This document shows, one piece after another, positions 17,212-27,667 of a stretch of DNA of 64,000 nucleotides. The position numbers and the translations under genes are program-made. The number at the start of each line of letters is the position of its first letter. The stretch's first letter is position 1. Source of the stretch: Streptomyces albipurpureus (GTDB lineage: Bacteria > Actinomycetota > Actinomycetes > Streptomycetales > Streptomycetaceae); NCBI RefSeq assembly GCF_023701525.1, contig NZ_JAMQAW010000006.1:124001-188000 (forward strand), read 5' to 3'. The notes beneath the pieces are model-generated. The model was not told where the DNA came from and did not search any database. It saw only the letters and a program-made list of their open reading frames with translations.

Positions 17212-18426
17212 CTAAGCGATCAAGGGCACACCAATCAGTTCGCTCAAGCTCCGGGCCCGCGCCGTCGATACCTTGGCAAGACGCTTCCCGATAACGCTTG
17301 GTAGAGCCTGATGCCTGACCCACTCAGGGGCGTCGAGGGCAACCTCCACAAGGGTGCGTTCAGACGCATCGTGCAAGCCGGAGGCGCACTGGGCCAAGGC
17401 CACATCGAGCTTGTAGCGATTCCTCGCCACCTTCGACATGCCCTCGGGAATCAGCTTCATGTCGGGATGGTCGGCCAGCTTGAGGGCCCGCCCGTAGTTC
17501 TTCAACGAGACATGGATTCCAATGGCCTCTGTCTTGACCGCAGTCGGGCCGAAGCGAGTGCCGTACAACTCCTCATCACTGCCGAGCCTTGCCGCCGCCG
17601 CGTGCGCCTGTGAGATGTAGTCGTCGGCAGCGGACTCGTCCTCTCGACGCGACGCGGCGACCGCGGCGGAAATCATCAAGCGCCCGTAGGCGACTAGTTG
17701 GGGGCGGTTCGCCTTGCTGGAACTCGGCTCGATCTCAAGAGCCGCCCGCTCGGCGACCGCAACGGCCCGCAGCAGTTCGGCACCGCGGAGGTAGACCCAC
17801 GACAGAGTCGAATCAAGGAGAGCAGCCATCGCGGGATCGCCCGCTTCCGTCGCGAGGCGCTTCGCAGACGCGAGCGAACCGAGAGCAAGGTCCCGTAGCC
17901 CAAAGCCATTCGCACAGGAAGCCGCTACGCGATACGTACTCGCCAGAACCACACCCAGTTGTTCCCGCTCAACCCCGGTGGCACCGTTATATCTGACTTG
18001 CCCTTCCATGAGGATTTTCGAGGCGAGGGAGCCTACCTCCGCCGTATCACCCGCCCAGTAGGCGTCCCACGCGAGGTCGCGTGCTCGGCCCAGCTCCTGC
18101 CTAGTGCTTGGATCCTCGATGCCGCTCCACTCTCCGAGCGCGCTCTCATGAACAGCGTAGGAAAGCTGCCGAAGCGCGGCGCGATCGCCTTGCCTCATGC
18201 CCCGACGCGGAGCTTGTTGGCCAAGGATCACAGCCACGTCGGTGTTCAGCGCGGATGCGAGCTTGAACAGTGATCCGATGGAAAGCTCGCCACGATCTCG
18301 TTCGGCCTTCTTGACCGTGGCGTACGACAGGCCCGACGCCTCAGACAGCCCCTGTTGCGTCAGATCGGAGCCCCGTAGGTGCTTGATCCGCTCGCCATTG
18401 GTCAGATCGGCCCAAAGGTTGCTCAC
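17212..18426 (-). CDS. XRE/HTH regulator with TPR-like domain
   Basis: A 404-residue transcriptional regulator. Residues ~10-70 form a Cro/C1-type helix-turn-helix (LTQQGLSEASGLSYATVKKAERDRGELSIGSLFKLASAL). The remaining ~320 residues are alpha-helical tetratricopeptide-like repeats with many Ala/Leu/Arg, as in the large group of Streptomyces regulators thought to bind peptides or other signals. The GTG at 18426 has GAGGT just upstream. Its nearest relative in the window is the regulator at 18659-19900, with the same architecture and direction. No target operator is identified. Confidence 0.82.
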   Translation of the reverse strand: MSNLWADLTNGERIKHLRGSDLTQQGLSEASGLSYATVKKAERDRGELSIGSLFKLASALNTDVAVILGQQAPRRGMRQGDRAALRQLSYAVHESALGEWSGIEDPSTRQELGRARDLAWDAYWAGDTAEVGSLASKILMEGQVRYNGATGVEREQLGVVLASTYRVAASCANGFGLRDLALGSLASAKRLATEAGDPAMAALLDSTLSWVYLRGAELLRAVAVAERAALEIEPSSSKANRPQLVAYGRLMISAAVAASRREDESAADDYISQAHAAAARLGSDEELYGTRFGPTAVKTEAIGIHVSLKNYGRALKLADHPDMKLIPEGMSKVARNRYKLDVALAQCASGLHDASERTLVEVALDAPEWVRHQALPSVIGKRLAKVSTARARSLSELIGVPLIA

Positions 18427-18658
18427 GGTCACCTCGGTGGTTGGCTCGGGTGCGTGCCTTGATTTTCGATGGTAGGTCCCTGAAGCACCGAACCCACCGC
18501 CCCAGTGCCAGCAGCCCCATCCCGAAGGCGCACCGGCAGCGATCAACGGCGGACGACCGACCGCACGTCGGGCCCTGGAATGCTCACTCGTGCCCGCTTG
18601 AGTGTTACTTGCGGGCCACAGATCTGCGCGTCGACCTGGCTGTCCCTACCCGATCGGG

Positions 18659-19900
18659 CTACGCGTCGGCGCCTACAGTGACTGCCAACTCCCGGGCCTC
18701 AGCCCGAATCGGTGCAGGTGAGTTCAGCGCCAGATCCGCTTCAAGGCGACGACCGGACGGTACGAAACGGACCGCTTCAGGCGATGTTTCGATTGCCCTT
18801 CGCAGATAGTGAACGGACCCTGCGTGTTCCTTTCTCGCGTACTGGGCCCGGGCGGCATCGAGGAACAGGCGAGATCGACGCTCAACAGATCGAATCGTCT
18901 CGGGTGCAGCATCAGAAGCCCTACGGAGGGCAGCACCTGGCGTACGAAGATCGACCCCGATGGAGACGGCGTGTACGGCCACGTTGCCCATCCCGAACAT
19001 CGTCCAGGGATGTGCGTAGCTCGGGCTCGTTCGCGCTGTGCGGTCCGCTTCGCCCCACCACCGCCAGGCTTCTCCCTCACGCCCTTCCTTGGCCGCTGTG
19101 ACCGCAGCGTGAAGGCACAACGCACCGAAGGTCCCGCGAAGAATGTCCGGCCCCTCCTCAAGGCGTCCCCGCAGGGTGTCCGCCGCTTCACTCACCAGAC
19201 GAAGAGCTTCCTCCGTGTGGCCGCTGTCACGGAGACCATGGCCAACAATCCAGGCGGCAGCAGCCAACAGCACCGGATCGTCGGCCTCCTCGGCGGCCAT
19301 ACGGGCACGGTCGACCGTGAGCCAGTACAGCTCAGGCTCCGTCGTATGCGCCGCGAATTGCTGCGCGAGTGCGTACGCCTCCGCCATCACCGCATAGGCC
19401 TGGCGCCGGTCATCGCTGTCAGCGCGCCTGACGGCCGCATGGCACGCGATCAGGAGGTCGGGGAGCACCGCGCCCACCTCGGTACGCTGGTGCGTCGACG
19501 AGTGCCAGGTCACCCAGGCTTGCCGGACTCTGCCCCGCAGCTCATCCACCGTGCCCAACTCATACGCGGAGCGGCGGAAGATGGACGAGTGGATGGCTTC
19601 CCTCAGTGCCGGGACCGAGGAATGCGAGACTTTGCCACCTTGGTCGACGGGAATCACCGTGTCATGGCCGGTGAGCTTGGATAGGTCATCCACCCGCAGC
19701 GCCTGCGCGAGGCGGATGAGCATCGGCAGAGAACGTAGATCCCGGTCTCCACGTTCGATCTTCGTCAGCCAATCCGGTGATCGGCCTACCAGACCGGCAA
19801 GTACCTGGCCACTCATCCCGCGGCGCTCCCGGGTGATACGGATGCGCTCGCCGGTGGTCAATTCCGCGGGCAGTTCCGTCACGTCTTCGGGCAGGTTCAC
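18659..19900 (-). CDS. XRE/HTH regulator with TPR-like domain (second)
   Basis: A 413-residue protein with an N-terminal helix-turn-helix (GERIRITRERRGMSGQVLAGLVGRSPDWLTKIERGDRDLRSLPMLIRLAQAL) and a long helical C-terminal region (AYALAQQFAAHTTEPELYWLTVDRARMAAEEADD...) of TPR type. GTG at 19900 was chosen because GGGAG precedes it; the frame runs ~60 codons further upstream without family resemblance. Sequence identity to its neighbour at 17212-18426 is low outside the fold. Both sit in an accessory stretch between the toxin-antitoxin pair and the glycogen cluster. Confidence 0.82.
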   Translation of the reverse strand: MNLPEDVTELPAELTTGERIRITRERRGMSGQVLAGLVGRSPDWLTKIERGDRDLRSLPMLIRLAQALRVDDLSKLTGHDTVIPVDQGGKVSHSSVPALREAIHSSIFRRSAYELGTVDELRGRVRQAWVTWHSSTHQRTEVGAVLPDLLIACHAAVRRADSDDRRQAYAVMAEAYALAQQFAAHTTEPELYWLTVDRARMAAEEADDPVLLAAAAWIVGHGLRDSGHTEEALRLVSEAADTLRGRLEEGPDILRGTFGALCLHAAVTAAKEGREGEAWRWWGEADRTARTSPSYAHPWTMFGMGNVAVHAVSIGVDLRTPGAALRRASDAAPETIRSVERRSRLFLDAARAQYARKEHAGSVHYLRRAIETSPEAVRFVPSGRRLEADLALNSPAPIRAEARELAVTVGADA

Positions 19901-20576
19901 AACTCGTGCTCCCTGGCGTGTGATAGCCGTCTCAACGAGCGTACGCCCGCATGCTGTTCCAGGGGCAGCGGAGAGTACGTACGGGAACTCGACAGGAGGT
20001 CTGCCGAGTGGAGACACCACATCCACTACACCCAGCAGAATGGCGCAGCCGCGTAAGGTAGCAGCGTCCCCGCGCACGCTTCACAGCCGCGTCTCGGGGC
20101 ACACTTCCTCGCGCACGACCTGCGAGGGAAGCGTGCCGCTCGAACTCCTCAGATCCGCGATCGGTAGGGCGGGTAAGCCGCAAGACGGGTCCAGCCAGAT
20201 TCCGCTGGCAGCATCATTCAGCTCACGCCTTCGTTGCCGCTCGCCAGGGCTTCGGTCCATGGGCTGATCTCCCGCGTATCGCGTGCCGAGGGCCACGCGT
20301 CTCGGGGCGTGACGGCTCTGTCACTCGATGAGCATACTGCGTGACTGAACCCGCACGCTGGGTAAGCCCAACCCTCGTGAAACTCAGCTAAGGGGCCATG
20401 CCACACATGTCCTGGGAAGCGCCCATTTACGGGACTTGAGCGCCACTCTGGTGCCGTCGGCCACCCCACCCGCGCACGCACTTCGGGTCCGTTGGCGGCT
20501 ACAACCCCGAGTGCCACACGGAGCCCCCACCCCCGGGCGAGGTCCCCCGCTCCCCCGCCCGGGCGCACACCCGGTC
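19901..20576. other. Spacer; possible small minus-strand ORF
   Basis: About 675 bases. The only frame with protein-like character is minus 20081-20260 (MDRSPGERQRRRELNDAASGI..., 59 residues), with no family match and a weak start context. The rest shows nothing I can support. Confidence 0.35.
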
Positions 20577-23279
20577 TCAGCGCAGCACCACCCCGCCCGT
20601 CTCCCCCGTGGTCTCCACCGGTAGCGACACCAGGCCCAGGTCCGCGCTGGAGGCCAGGAGGCGGTGGGCCGGGAGGACGCGGACCGTGTAGCCGAAGGGG
20701 CCGGTGTGGTCGAGGGTCAGGGGGCCCTCGTAGATCCAGCGGCCCTCCAGGTCGGGGCCGCTGCCCACCGGCTTCAGGGGGGAGGTGCGGGCGTCGGTGA
20801 TGGCGTCGTCGAGGTCGACACGGCCCGCCACCGCCTGGACCTCCACGTCTTCCGGGTGGAGTTCGCCGAGTGCCACCCGTACCCGGAGTGCGAGCGTGGC
20901 GCCCAACTCCGCCGAGCGTTCGTCGGTCGTCTGTTCCAGTGTCTCCACATGGTCGATCGCCACCTGGGGCCAGGCCCCGCGCATCCGCTGCTTCCAGAAG
21001 GCCAGTTCGCGGGAGGTGTCCGTGTCCATCAGGCGGTGTGCCCGGGCCGCTGGCACATAGAGCCGCTCCACGTACTCCCGTACCATCCGCCCCGCCAGGA
21101 CCCGAGGTCCGAGCACGGCCAGGGTGCGGCGGACCATCTCGGTCCAGCGCCTGGGCAGTCCTTCTGGGCCGCGTTCGTAGAACAGCGGTGCCACCCGGTT
21201 CTCGATGAGCTCGTAGAGCGCCGCGGACTCCAGGTCATCGCGTCGGTCCTCGCTGGTGGCGGAGCCGTCGGCGGTGGGGATCGCCCAGCCGAAGTCGGGG
21301 TCGTACCACTCGTCCCACCAGCCGTCCAGGACGGAGAGGTTGAGTCCGCCGTTGAGTGCGGCCTTCATTCCGCTGGTGCCGCACGCCTCCAGCGGGCGCA
21401 GGGGGTTGTTGAGCCAGACGTCGCAGCCGGGGTAGAGCTTCTGCGCCATGCCCATGCCGTAGTCGGGGAGGAAGACGATCCGGTGGCGTACCCGTGGGTC
21501 GTCGGCGAACCGCACCAACTCCTGCACCAGCCGTTTGCCGCCGTCGTCGGCGGGGTGGGCCTTGCCGGCGACGACGATCTGGATCGGACGGGTCGGGTGC
21601 AGCAGCAGTTCACGCAGCCGCTCGCGGTCGCGCAGCATCAGTGTGAGCCGTTTGTACGAGGGCACTCGGCGGGCGAAGCCGATGGTCAGCACCTCGGGGT
21701 CGAGCACGGAGTCCACCCAGCCCAGTTCGGCCGCGCCCGCACCGCGCTGGTGCCAGGAGGCGCGCAGCCGGCGCCGGACCTCGCCGACGAGTTGTTCGCG
21801 AAGCGTGCGGCGCAGCTCCCAGACATCGATGTCAGGGATGCCTCCGACGGACTCCCAGCGTTCCGGGTTGCCGGCGGACAGGGCGTCCTCCGCACGGCCG
21901 ACGCCGATGCGCCGGGCGGCGAGCCGCAGTACCTCGGGGGCGATCCAGGTGGGGGCGTGAACTCCGTTGGTGATGGAGGTGATCGGGACTTCGTCCGCGT
22001 CGAAGCCGGGCCAGAGGCCGGCGAACATATCGCGGCTGACGGCGCCGTGCAGGGTGGAGACGCCGTTGGCGCGTTGGGCCAGGCGCAGTCCCATCACGGC
22101 CATGTTGAAGAGGCGGGGTTCGCCGCCCGGGTAGCTCTCCTGGCCGAGCTTCAGGATGCGGTCGACGGGGACCGTGGGGAGTTCGGCGCGCTCGCCGAGG
22201 TGGCGGGCCACGAGTTCGGTTTCGAAGCGGTCGATGCCGGCCGGGACGGGGGTGTGGGTGGTGAACACCGTGCCGGCGCGGACGGCTTCGAGTGCGGCGT
22301 CGAAGTCCAGTCCGTGCCCGCCGCTCTCGACCGGTTCGCCCAGCTCGCGAATGCGTTCGAGGCCGAGGAAGCCGGCGTGGCCCTCGTTGGTGTGGAAGAC
22401 CTCGGGTGCGGCGTGGCCGGTGAGTCGACAGTAGATGCGCAGTGCCCGGACCCCGCCGATGCCCAGCAGCATTTCCTGGAGCAGTCGGTGTTCGCTGCCG
22501 CCGCCGTAGAGACGGTCGGTGACGTCCCGTTCGCCGGGCGCGTTCTCCTCGACGTCGGAGTCCAGCATCAGCAGGGGGACCCGGCCGACGTGGGCCACCC
22601 AGACATGCGCCCGCAGGGCGCGTCCCCCGGGGAGGACGAGGGAGACATGGGCGGGGTTGCCGTCGTGTTCGCGCAGCAGGGTGACGGGGAGTTCATGGGG
22701 GTCGAGTACGGGATAGTGCTCCAACTGCCACCCGTCGCGGGACAGGGACTGCCGGAAGTAGCCGTGTCGGTAGAGCAGTCCCACGCCGATCAGGGGTACG
22801 CCGAGGTCGCTGGCGGCCTTGAGGTGGTCTCCGGCGAGGATGCCGAGTCCGCCCGAGTACTGGGGCAGGGCTGCGGTGACACCGAACTCGGGCGAGAAGT
22901 AGGCGACGGCGGTGGGGAACGGTGTCTCATCACGGCCGATAGCGGGATCGAGGGCGGTGGTGCGGTCAGGGGCCTCGGGGCTGTGGGTCTGGTACCACCT
23001 GCGGCCGTGCAGATAGTCGTCCAGATCATCGGCGACGGCGGTCAGCCGGCGCAGGAAGCGCCGGTCCTGCGCCAGCTCCGTCAGCCTGGCGGCGGAGACG
23101 GAACCGAGCAACCGTACGGGGTCGCCCCCGGCCGCCTGCCAGCCGTCGGGGTCTACTGCCTGAAAGAGGTCGCGGGTATCGGTATGCCAGGACCAGCGCA
23201 GATTGCGGGCGAGGTCGCTGAGTGGATGGAGTGGCTCGGGGAGGACGGGGCGGACGGTGAATCGACGAATGGCCTTCAC
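20577..23279 (-). CDS. glgP: Alpha-glucan (glycogen) phosphorylase
   Basis: A 900-residue GT35 phosphorylase that releases glucose 1-phosphate from the non-reducing ends of glycogen-like glucan using pyridoxal phosphate. An N-terminal DUF3417-type segment (KAIRRFTVRPVLPEPLHPLSDLARNLRWSWHTDTRDLF) marks the actinobacterial form. The catalytic domain contains HTNEGHAGF, FTTHTPVPAG, the glucan-binding region FARRVPSYKRLTL and the cofactor segment CGTSGMKAALNGG, whose Lys should hold the cofactor. GTG at 23279 is used; ATG at 23291 is possible. It is transcribed away from glgE-treS, so degradation and synthesis share one intergenic control region. Confidence 0.95.
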   Translation of the reverse strand: MKAIRRFTVRPVLPEPLHPLSDLARNLRWSWHTDTRDLFQAVDPDGWQAAGGDPVRLLGSVSAARLTELAQDRRFLRRLTAVADDLDDYLHGRRWYQTHSPEAPDRTTALDPAIGRDETPFPTAVAYFSPEFGVTAALPQYSGGLGILAGDHLKAASDLGVPLIGVGLLYRHGYFRQSLSRDGWQLEHYPVLDPHELPVTLLREHDGNPAHVSLVLPGGRALRAHVWVAHVGRVPLLMLDSDVEENAPGERDVTDRLYGGGSEHRLLQEMLLGIGGVRALRIYCRLTGHAAPEVFHTNEGHAGFLGLERIRELGEPVESGGHGLDFDAALEAVRAGTVFTTHTPVPAGIDRFETELVARHLGERAELPTVPVDRILKLGQESYPGGEPRLFNMAVMGLRLAQRANGVSTLHGAVSRDMFAGLWPGFDADEVPITSITNGVHAPTWIAPEVLRLAARRIGVGRAEDALSAGNPERWESVGGIPDIDVWELRRTLREQLVGEVRRRLRASWHQRGAGAAELGWVDSVLDPEVLTIGFARRVPSYKRLTLMLRDRERLRELLLHPTRPIQIVVAGKAHPADDGGKRLVQELVRFADDPRVRHRIVFLPDYGMGMAQKLYPGCDVWLNNPLRPLEACGTSGMKAALNGGLNLSVLDGWWDEWYDPDFGWAIPTADGSATSEDRRDDLESAALYELIENRVAPLFYERGPEGLPRRWTEMVRRTLAVLGPRVLAGRMVREYVERLYVPAARAHRLMDTDTSRELAFWKQRMRGAWPQVAIDHVETLEQTTDERSAELGATLALRVRVALGELHPEDVEVQAVAGRVDLDDAITDARTSPLKPVGSGPDLEGRWIYEGPLTLDHTGPFGYTVRVLPAHRLLASSADLGLVSLPVETTGETGGVVLR

Positions 23280-23880
23280 GGGTCCCACCATCGCAGGGGA
23301 GACAGGCATCCCAGGGGACGCACGACGGTGTGCCCGTCGGTCCGTCACCGAACGACGGAAGTGGGGGCGTTCGCGGGGCGTCCGCAGCGCCTGCGGTGAG
23401 CGCCCGCGGCGCCAGGACTGAAGGCCTCCGCGCCCCTTTGCTCCCTGGTTGGCCGGAAACGGCTGATTGACCGGCCTGGATGCGGGGAGGGGTCCCGGTA
23501 CGGGTCTACGGGAATCCGACGCGGGCCCGGGTAGATGACATCCCGTGCAGTTGCCAGCCCGTGCGCGTCCCCTGTGGACGGCACAGGGAATCCGCCGGGG
23601 GCGGGGCATCGTGGGGATACGCGGGTATCTGCGGGGGTGTGGCCGTGAGCGGGGCCGGGTGATCGCACGGCTCCTGGGCGCCGCTTCCGTCCCTTTCCTT
23701 CCGCCTGCCGAGTGAACGCGTAGGGAAGCGGCCATGCCCACAACCCATCAGCCACCAATCCAGCAGCTACAAATAGCGGGAAAGGTCAGCGAAAGTCGCA
23801 AATCTGCCATAGCGCAGGAGATCCGGCGAAACGTTTCAGAGACCTCACCCTGTCCGCCCGCACAGCCACCAGGTGAGCCC
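23280..23880. other. Divergent glgP/glgE control region
   Basis: About 600 bases hold both promoters. Near glgE there is a perfect 10-bp palindrome GAAACGTTTC (23828-23837), and GCGA-aag-TCGC lies ~40 bases before it. The open frames on the minus strand are out of keeping with the glgP family start. Confidence 0.5.
23828..23837. promoter_or_regulatory. LacI-type palindrome upstream of glgE
   Basis: GAAACGTTTC is perfectly symmetric and has the AAACGTTT core common to LacI-family operators, such as those of MalR. It lies 44 bases before the glgE ATG. A sugar-responsive repressor is a reasonable guess, but no lacI gene is in the window. Confidence 0.45.
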
Positions 23881-25905
23881 ATGATCGGTCGTATCCCCGT
23901 CCTGGACGTCAGTCCTCAAGTCGACCGCGGGAGGAGGCCCGCGAAGGCCGTCGTAGGCGAGACCTTCCCGGTCAGCGCCACCGTTTTCCGGGAAGGGCAC
24001 GATGCCGTCGCGGCCAATGTCGTGTTGTGCGACCCGCGAGGCCGCCCCGGCCCCTGGGCTCCACTGCGGGAGTTGGCCCCCGGTACCGATCGCTGGGGGG
24101 CGGAGGTCACCCCGGACGCCGAAGGGCGCTGGAGCTTCACCGTCGAGGCGTGGAGCGACCCGGTGGCGACCTGGCTCCAGGAAGCGCGGATCAAGATTCC
24201 CGCGGGAATCGATACCGCGCTGGTGCTCGCCGAAGGCGCGGAGCTCTATGAGCGGGCAGCCGCCGGGGTGCCCAAGAAGGACGGCCGGGAGGCGGTGCTC
24301 GCGGCGGTGGACGCGCTCCGCGACGTCAAACGCCCGGCCGCCGCCCGACTGGCCGCGGCCCTGGCCCCGGACGCCGCCGCCGCCCTCGCCCGCCACCCGC
24401 TGCGGGAACTGGTCACCGCCTCCGAGCCGCTACCGCTGGTGGTGGAGCGGCGTCGGGCGCTGTACGGCTCCTGGTACGAGATGTTCCCCCGGTCCGAGGG
24501 GGCAAAGGTCGCGAAGGGCTCCAGGACCGCCAGGAACACCAAGGGGGCCAAGGCCGGGCCGCTGGTGTCCGGCACCTTTCGGACCGCGGCGGAACGACTG
24601 CCCGCGATCGCCGCCATGGGTTTCGATGTGGTCTATCTGCCGCCCATCCACCCCATTGGAACCACCTTCCGCAAGGGCCCCAACAACAGCCTCTCCCCCG
24701 GCGTTCACGATGTGGGTGTCCCCTGGGCCATCGGCTCCGCCGACGGCGGCCATGACGCGGTGCATCCGGATCTCGGCACCCTGAGCGACTTCGACCGGTT
24801 CATGGTCGCCGCCCGCGCTCTGCGGCTGGAAGTGGCCCTGGACTTCGCACTCCAGTGCTCCCCCGACCACCCCTGGGTGCGTGAGCACCCCGAGTGGTTC
24901 CGCCATCGCGCCGACGGCTCGATCGCCTACGCCGAGAACCCCCCGAAGAAGTACCAGGACATCTATCCGATCGCCTTCGATACCGATATGTCCGGTCTGG
25001 TGCGCGAGACGGTCCGGGTGCTGCGATTCTGGATGGATCGCGGTGTGCGGATCTTCCGAGTGGACAACCCCCACACCAAGCCGGTCGTCTTCTGGGAACA
25101 GGTGATCGCCCAGATCAACGGCGCCGACCCCGATGTGGTCTTCCTCGCCGAGGCGTTCACCCGCCCGGCCATGATGCACGCCCTGGCGGCCGTGGGTTTC
25201 CAGCAGTCGTACACCTACTTCACCTGGCGCACCTCCAAGCAGGAGCTGACCGAGTACGTCACCGAGTTGGCCGGCGCATCGGCCTCGTACATGCGCCCGA
25301 ACTTCTTTGTGAACACCCCGGACATCCTGCCCGCCCATCTCCAGCACGGCGGCCGGCCGGCGTTTGAGATCCGGGCGGTGCTCGCGGCGACCCTCTCCCC
25401 CTCCTGGGGCATGTACGCGGGGTACGAACTGTGCGAGAACACCCCGCTGCGCGAGGGCGGCGAGGAGTATCTGAACTCGGAGAAATACCAGCTAAGGCCG
25501 CGTGACTGGGAGGCCGCCGAGCGCGAGGGCCGCTCCATCGCACCCTTGATCACCGCGCTCAACCGCACCCGGCGCCGCAACCCCGCACTCCAGCAGCTGC
25601 GGAACATCCACTTCCATCACACCGACAACGACGCGGTGATCGCGTACTCGAAGCGGTCCGGTTCGAACACCGTGATCGTGATTGCCAACCTCGACCCCCA
25701 CCACACCCACGAGGCGACGGTCTCGTTGGACATGCCGCGACTCGGCCTCGCATGGCACGAGACCGCACCGGTGCGCGATGAGCTCACCGGCGAGACCTAT
25801 CACTGGGGCAGAGCCTCGTATGTGCGCCTAGAGCCGGGCCGCAGGCCCGCGCACATCGTTGTTCTGCGACCGTCCCCGCCGACCGGAGGGTCACCCACAT
25901 CATGA
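23881..25905 (+). CDS. glgE: Alpha-1,4-glucan:maltose-1-phosphate maltosyltransferase
   Basis: A 674-residue GH13_3 enzyme that transfers maltosyl units from maltose 1-phosphate to growing alpha-1,4-glucan chains in the cytoplasm. The N-terminal domain (1-~200) is the dimer module, and the catalytic barrel follows with a linker insertion. The nucleophile is Asp395 in [11 protein letters not shown], and the acid/base is Glu424 in FLAEAFTRP, one position off the S. coelicolor numbers I remember. [12 protein letters not shown] and [33 protein letters not shown] are typical. ATG at 23881 has AGGTGAG upstream. The stop overlaps the treS ATG, so trehalose isomerisation and glucan synthesis are coupled. 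Confidence 0.97.
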   Translation: MIGRIPVLDVSPQVDRGRRPAKAVVGETFPVSATVFREGHDAVAANVVLCDPRGRPGPWAPLRELAPGTDRWGAEVTPDAEGRWSFTVEAWSDPVATWLQEARIKIPAGIDTALVLAEGAELYERAAAGVPKKDGREAVLAAVDALRDVKRPAAARLAAALAPDAAAALARHPLRELVTASEPLPLVVERRRALYGSWYEMFPRSEGAKVAKGSRTARNTKGAKAGPLVSGTFRTAAERLPAIAAMGFDVVYLPPIHPIGTTFRKGPNNSLSPGVHDVGVPWAIGSADGGHDAVHPDLGTLSDFDRFMVAARALRLEVALDFALQCSPDHPWVREHPEWFRHRADGSIAYAENPPKKYQDIYPIAFDTDMSGLVRETVRVLRFWMDRGVRIFRVDNPHTKPVVFWEQVIAQINGADPDVVFLAEAFTRPAMMHALAAVGFQQSYTYFTWRTSKQELTEYVTELAGASASYMRPNFFVNTPDILPAHLQHGGRPAFEIRAVLAATLSPSWGMYAGYELCENTPLREGGEEYLNSEKYQLRPRDWEAAEREGRSIAPLITALNRTRRRNPALQQLRNIHFHHTDNDAVIAYSKRSGSNTVIVIANLDPHHTHEATVSLDMPRLGLAWHETAPVRDELTGETYHWGRASYVRLEPGRRPAHIVVLRPSPPTGGSPTS

Positions 25906-27641
25906 TCGTCAACGAGCCCGTCCACGACCTGTTCGAGGACACCCCCGCCAAGGACCGCGACCCCGACTGGTTCAAGCGGGCGGTCTTCTACGAAGTCCTC
26001 GTGCGGTCCTTCCAGGACAGCAACGGGGACGGCGTCGGCGACCTCAAGGGCCTCACCGCCAAACTCGACTACCTCCAGTGGCTCGGTGTCGACTGCCTCT
26101 GGTTGCCGCCGTTCTTCAAGTCCCCACTGCGGGACGGCGGTTACGACGTGGCCGACTACACATCCGTACTACCGGAGTTCGGCGATCTCGCCGACTTCGT
26201 GGAGTTCGTGGACGCCGCGCACCAACGCGGAATGCGCGTGATCATCGACTTCGTGATGAACCACACGAGCGACCAGCACGAGTGGTTCCTCCAGTCCCGA
26301 TCGGACCCGGACGGGCCGTACGGCGACTACTACGTCTGGGCCGACGACGACAAACAGTTCGAGGACGCCCGGATCATCTTCGTCGACACCGAGTCATCGA
26401 ACTGGACCTTCGACCCGGTCCGCAAGCAGTACTACTGGCACCGCTTCTTCTCCCACCAGCCCGATCTCAACTATGAGAACCCGGCCGTCCAGGACGAGAT
26501 CATCTCGGCCCTGCGGTTCTGGCTGGACCTGGGTATCGACGGTTTCCGGCTGGACGCGGTGCCCTACCTCTACCAGCAGGAGGGCACCAACTGCGAGAAC
26601 CTCCCGGCCACCCACACCTTCCTCAAGCGGGTGCGCGAGGAGATCGACGCGCAGTACCCGGACACGGTGCTGCTCGCCGAGGCCAACCAGTGGCCGGAGG
26701 ACGTCGTCGACTACTTCGGCGACTACGCCAGGGGCGGCGACGAGTGTCATATGGCGTTCCACTTCCCGGTGATGCCACGGATCTTCATGGCCGTACGGCG
26801 CGAATCCCGCTACCCGGTCTCGGAGATCCTCGCCAAGACCCCGGCGATCCCCACCAGCTGCCAGTGGGGCATCTTCCTTCGCAACCACGATGAGCTGACC
26901 CTCGAAATGGTCTCGGACGAAGAACGCGACTACATGTACGCGGAGTACGCCAAGGACCCGCGGATGCGGGCCAACATCGGCATCCGCCGGCGGCTCGCCA
27001 CCCTGCTGGACAACGACCGCAACCAGATCGAACTCTTCACCGCACTGCTGCTCTCCCTGCCCGGATCGCCGATCCTCTACTACGGCGACGAAATCGGGAT
27101 GGGTGACAACATCTGGCTCGGTGACCGGGACGGGGTGCGCACCCCGATGCAGTGGACGCCGGACCGGAACGCTGGATTCTCCTCCTGTGACCCGGGGCGG
27201 CTCTATCTGCCGACCATCATGGACCCGGTCTACGGCTACCAGGTCACCAATGTCGAGGCCTCCATGAGCAGCCCGTCCTCGCTGCTGCACTGGACCCGGC
27301 GCATGATCGAGATCCGTAAGCAGAATCCCGCCTTCGGCCTCGGCGCGTACACCGAACTGCCCTCGTCCAATCCGGCCGTACTGGCCTTCACCAGGGAGTA
27401 CAAGGACGACCTGGTGATGTGTGTGCACAACTTCTCGCGGTTCGCACAACCGACGGAGTTGGACCTACGGGAGTTCACCGGGCGCCATCCGGTGGAGCTG
27501 ATCGGCGGGGTGCGCTTCCCGGCGGTCGGGCAGTGGCCCTATCTGCTGACCCTGGCCGGGCACGGGTTCTACTGGTTCCGGCTCAGAGCGGACTCAGCGG
27601 CGGGGGAGAGCGGCGTGGTGGCCGGCCCTGCGCCTGTCTGA
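25902..27641 (+). CDS. treS: Trehalose synthase (maltose alpha-D-glucosyltransferase)
   Basis: A 579-residue GH13_16 enzyme that interconverts trehalose and maltose; its maltose feeds the kinase encoded at 28461-29987. Conserved blocks are [41 protein letters not shown], Asp218 in [10 protein letters not shown] (nucleophile), Glu260 in LLAEANQWP (acid/base) and [12 protein letters not shown]. The length matches the bacterial single-domain form; it is not fused to a maltokinase. Its ATG lies inside the glgE stop (ATGA). A hairpin begins in the stop codon, so transcription of glgE-treS probably ends here. Confidence 0.96.
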   Translation: MIVNEPVHDLFEDTPAKDRDPDWFKRAVFYEVLVRSFQDSNGDGVGDLKGLTAKLDYLQWLGVDCLWLPPFFKSPLRDGGYDVADYTSVLPEFGDLADFVEFVDAAHQRGMRVIIDFVMNHTSDQHEWFLQSRSDPDGPYGDYYVWADDDKQFEDARIIFVDTESSNWTFDPVRKQYYWHRFFSHQPDLNYENPAVQDEIISALRFWLDLGIDGFRLDAVPYLYQQEGTNCENLPATHTFLKRVREEIDAQYPDTVLLAEANQWPEDVVDYFGDYARGGDECHMAFHFPVMPRIFMAVRRESRYPVSEILAKTPAIPTSCQWGIFLRNHDELTLEMVSDEERDYMYAEYAKDPRMRANIGIRRRLATLLDNDRNQIELFTALLLSLPGSPILYYGDEIGMGDNIWLGDRDGVRTPMQWTPDRNAGFSSCDPGRLYLPTIMDPVYGYQVTNVEASMSSPSSLLHWTRRMIEIRKQNPAFGLGAYTELPSSNPAVLAFTREYKDDLVMCVHNFSRFAQPTELDLREFTGRHPVELIGGVRFPAVGQWPYLLTLAGHGFYWFRLRADSAAGESGVVAGPAPV

Positions 27642-27667
27642 CATCCGCCGACTGGCAGCGGACGTCA
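27639..27667 (+). terminator. Hairpin at the treS stop
   Basis: TGACATCCGC / GCGGACGTCA form a stem with one A-C mismatch and a nine-base loop, starting in the treS stop codon. There is no long T tract, as is usual in this GC-rich group. Confidence 0.6.

Noticed and set aside
20664..23399. A 911-codon plus-strand frame opposite glgP
   Set aside because: Val/Gly/Ala-rich shadow without domains; glgP motifs lie on the other strand.
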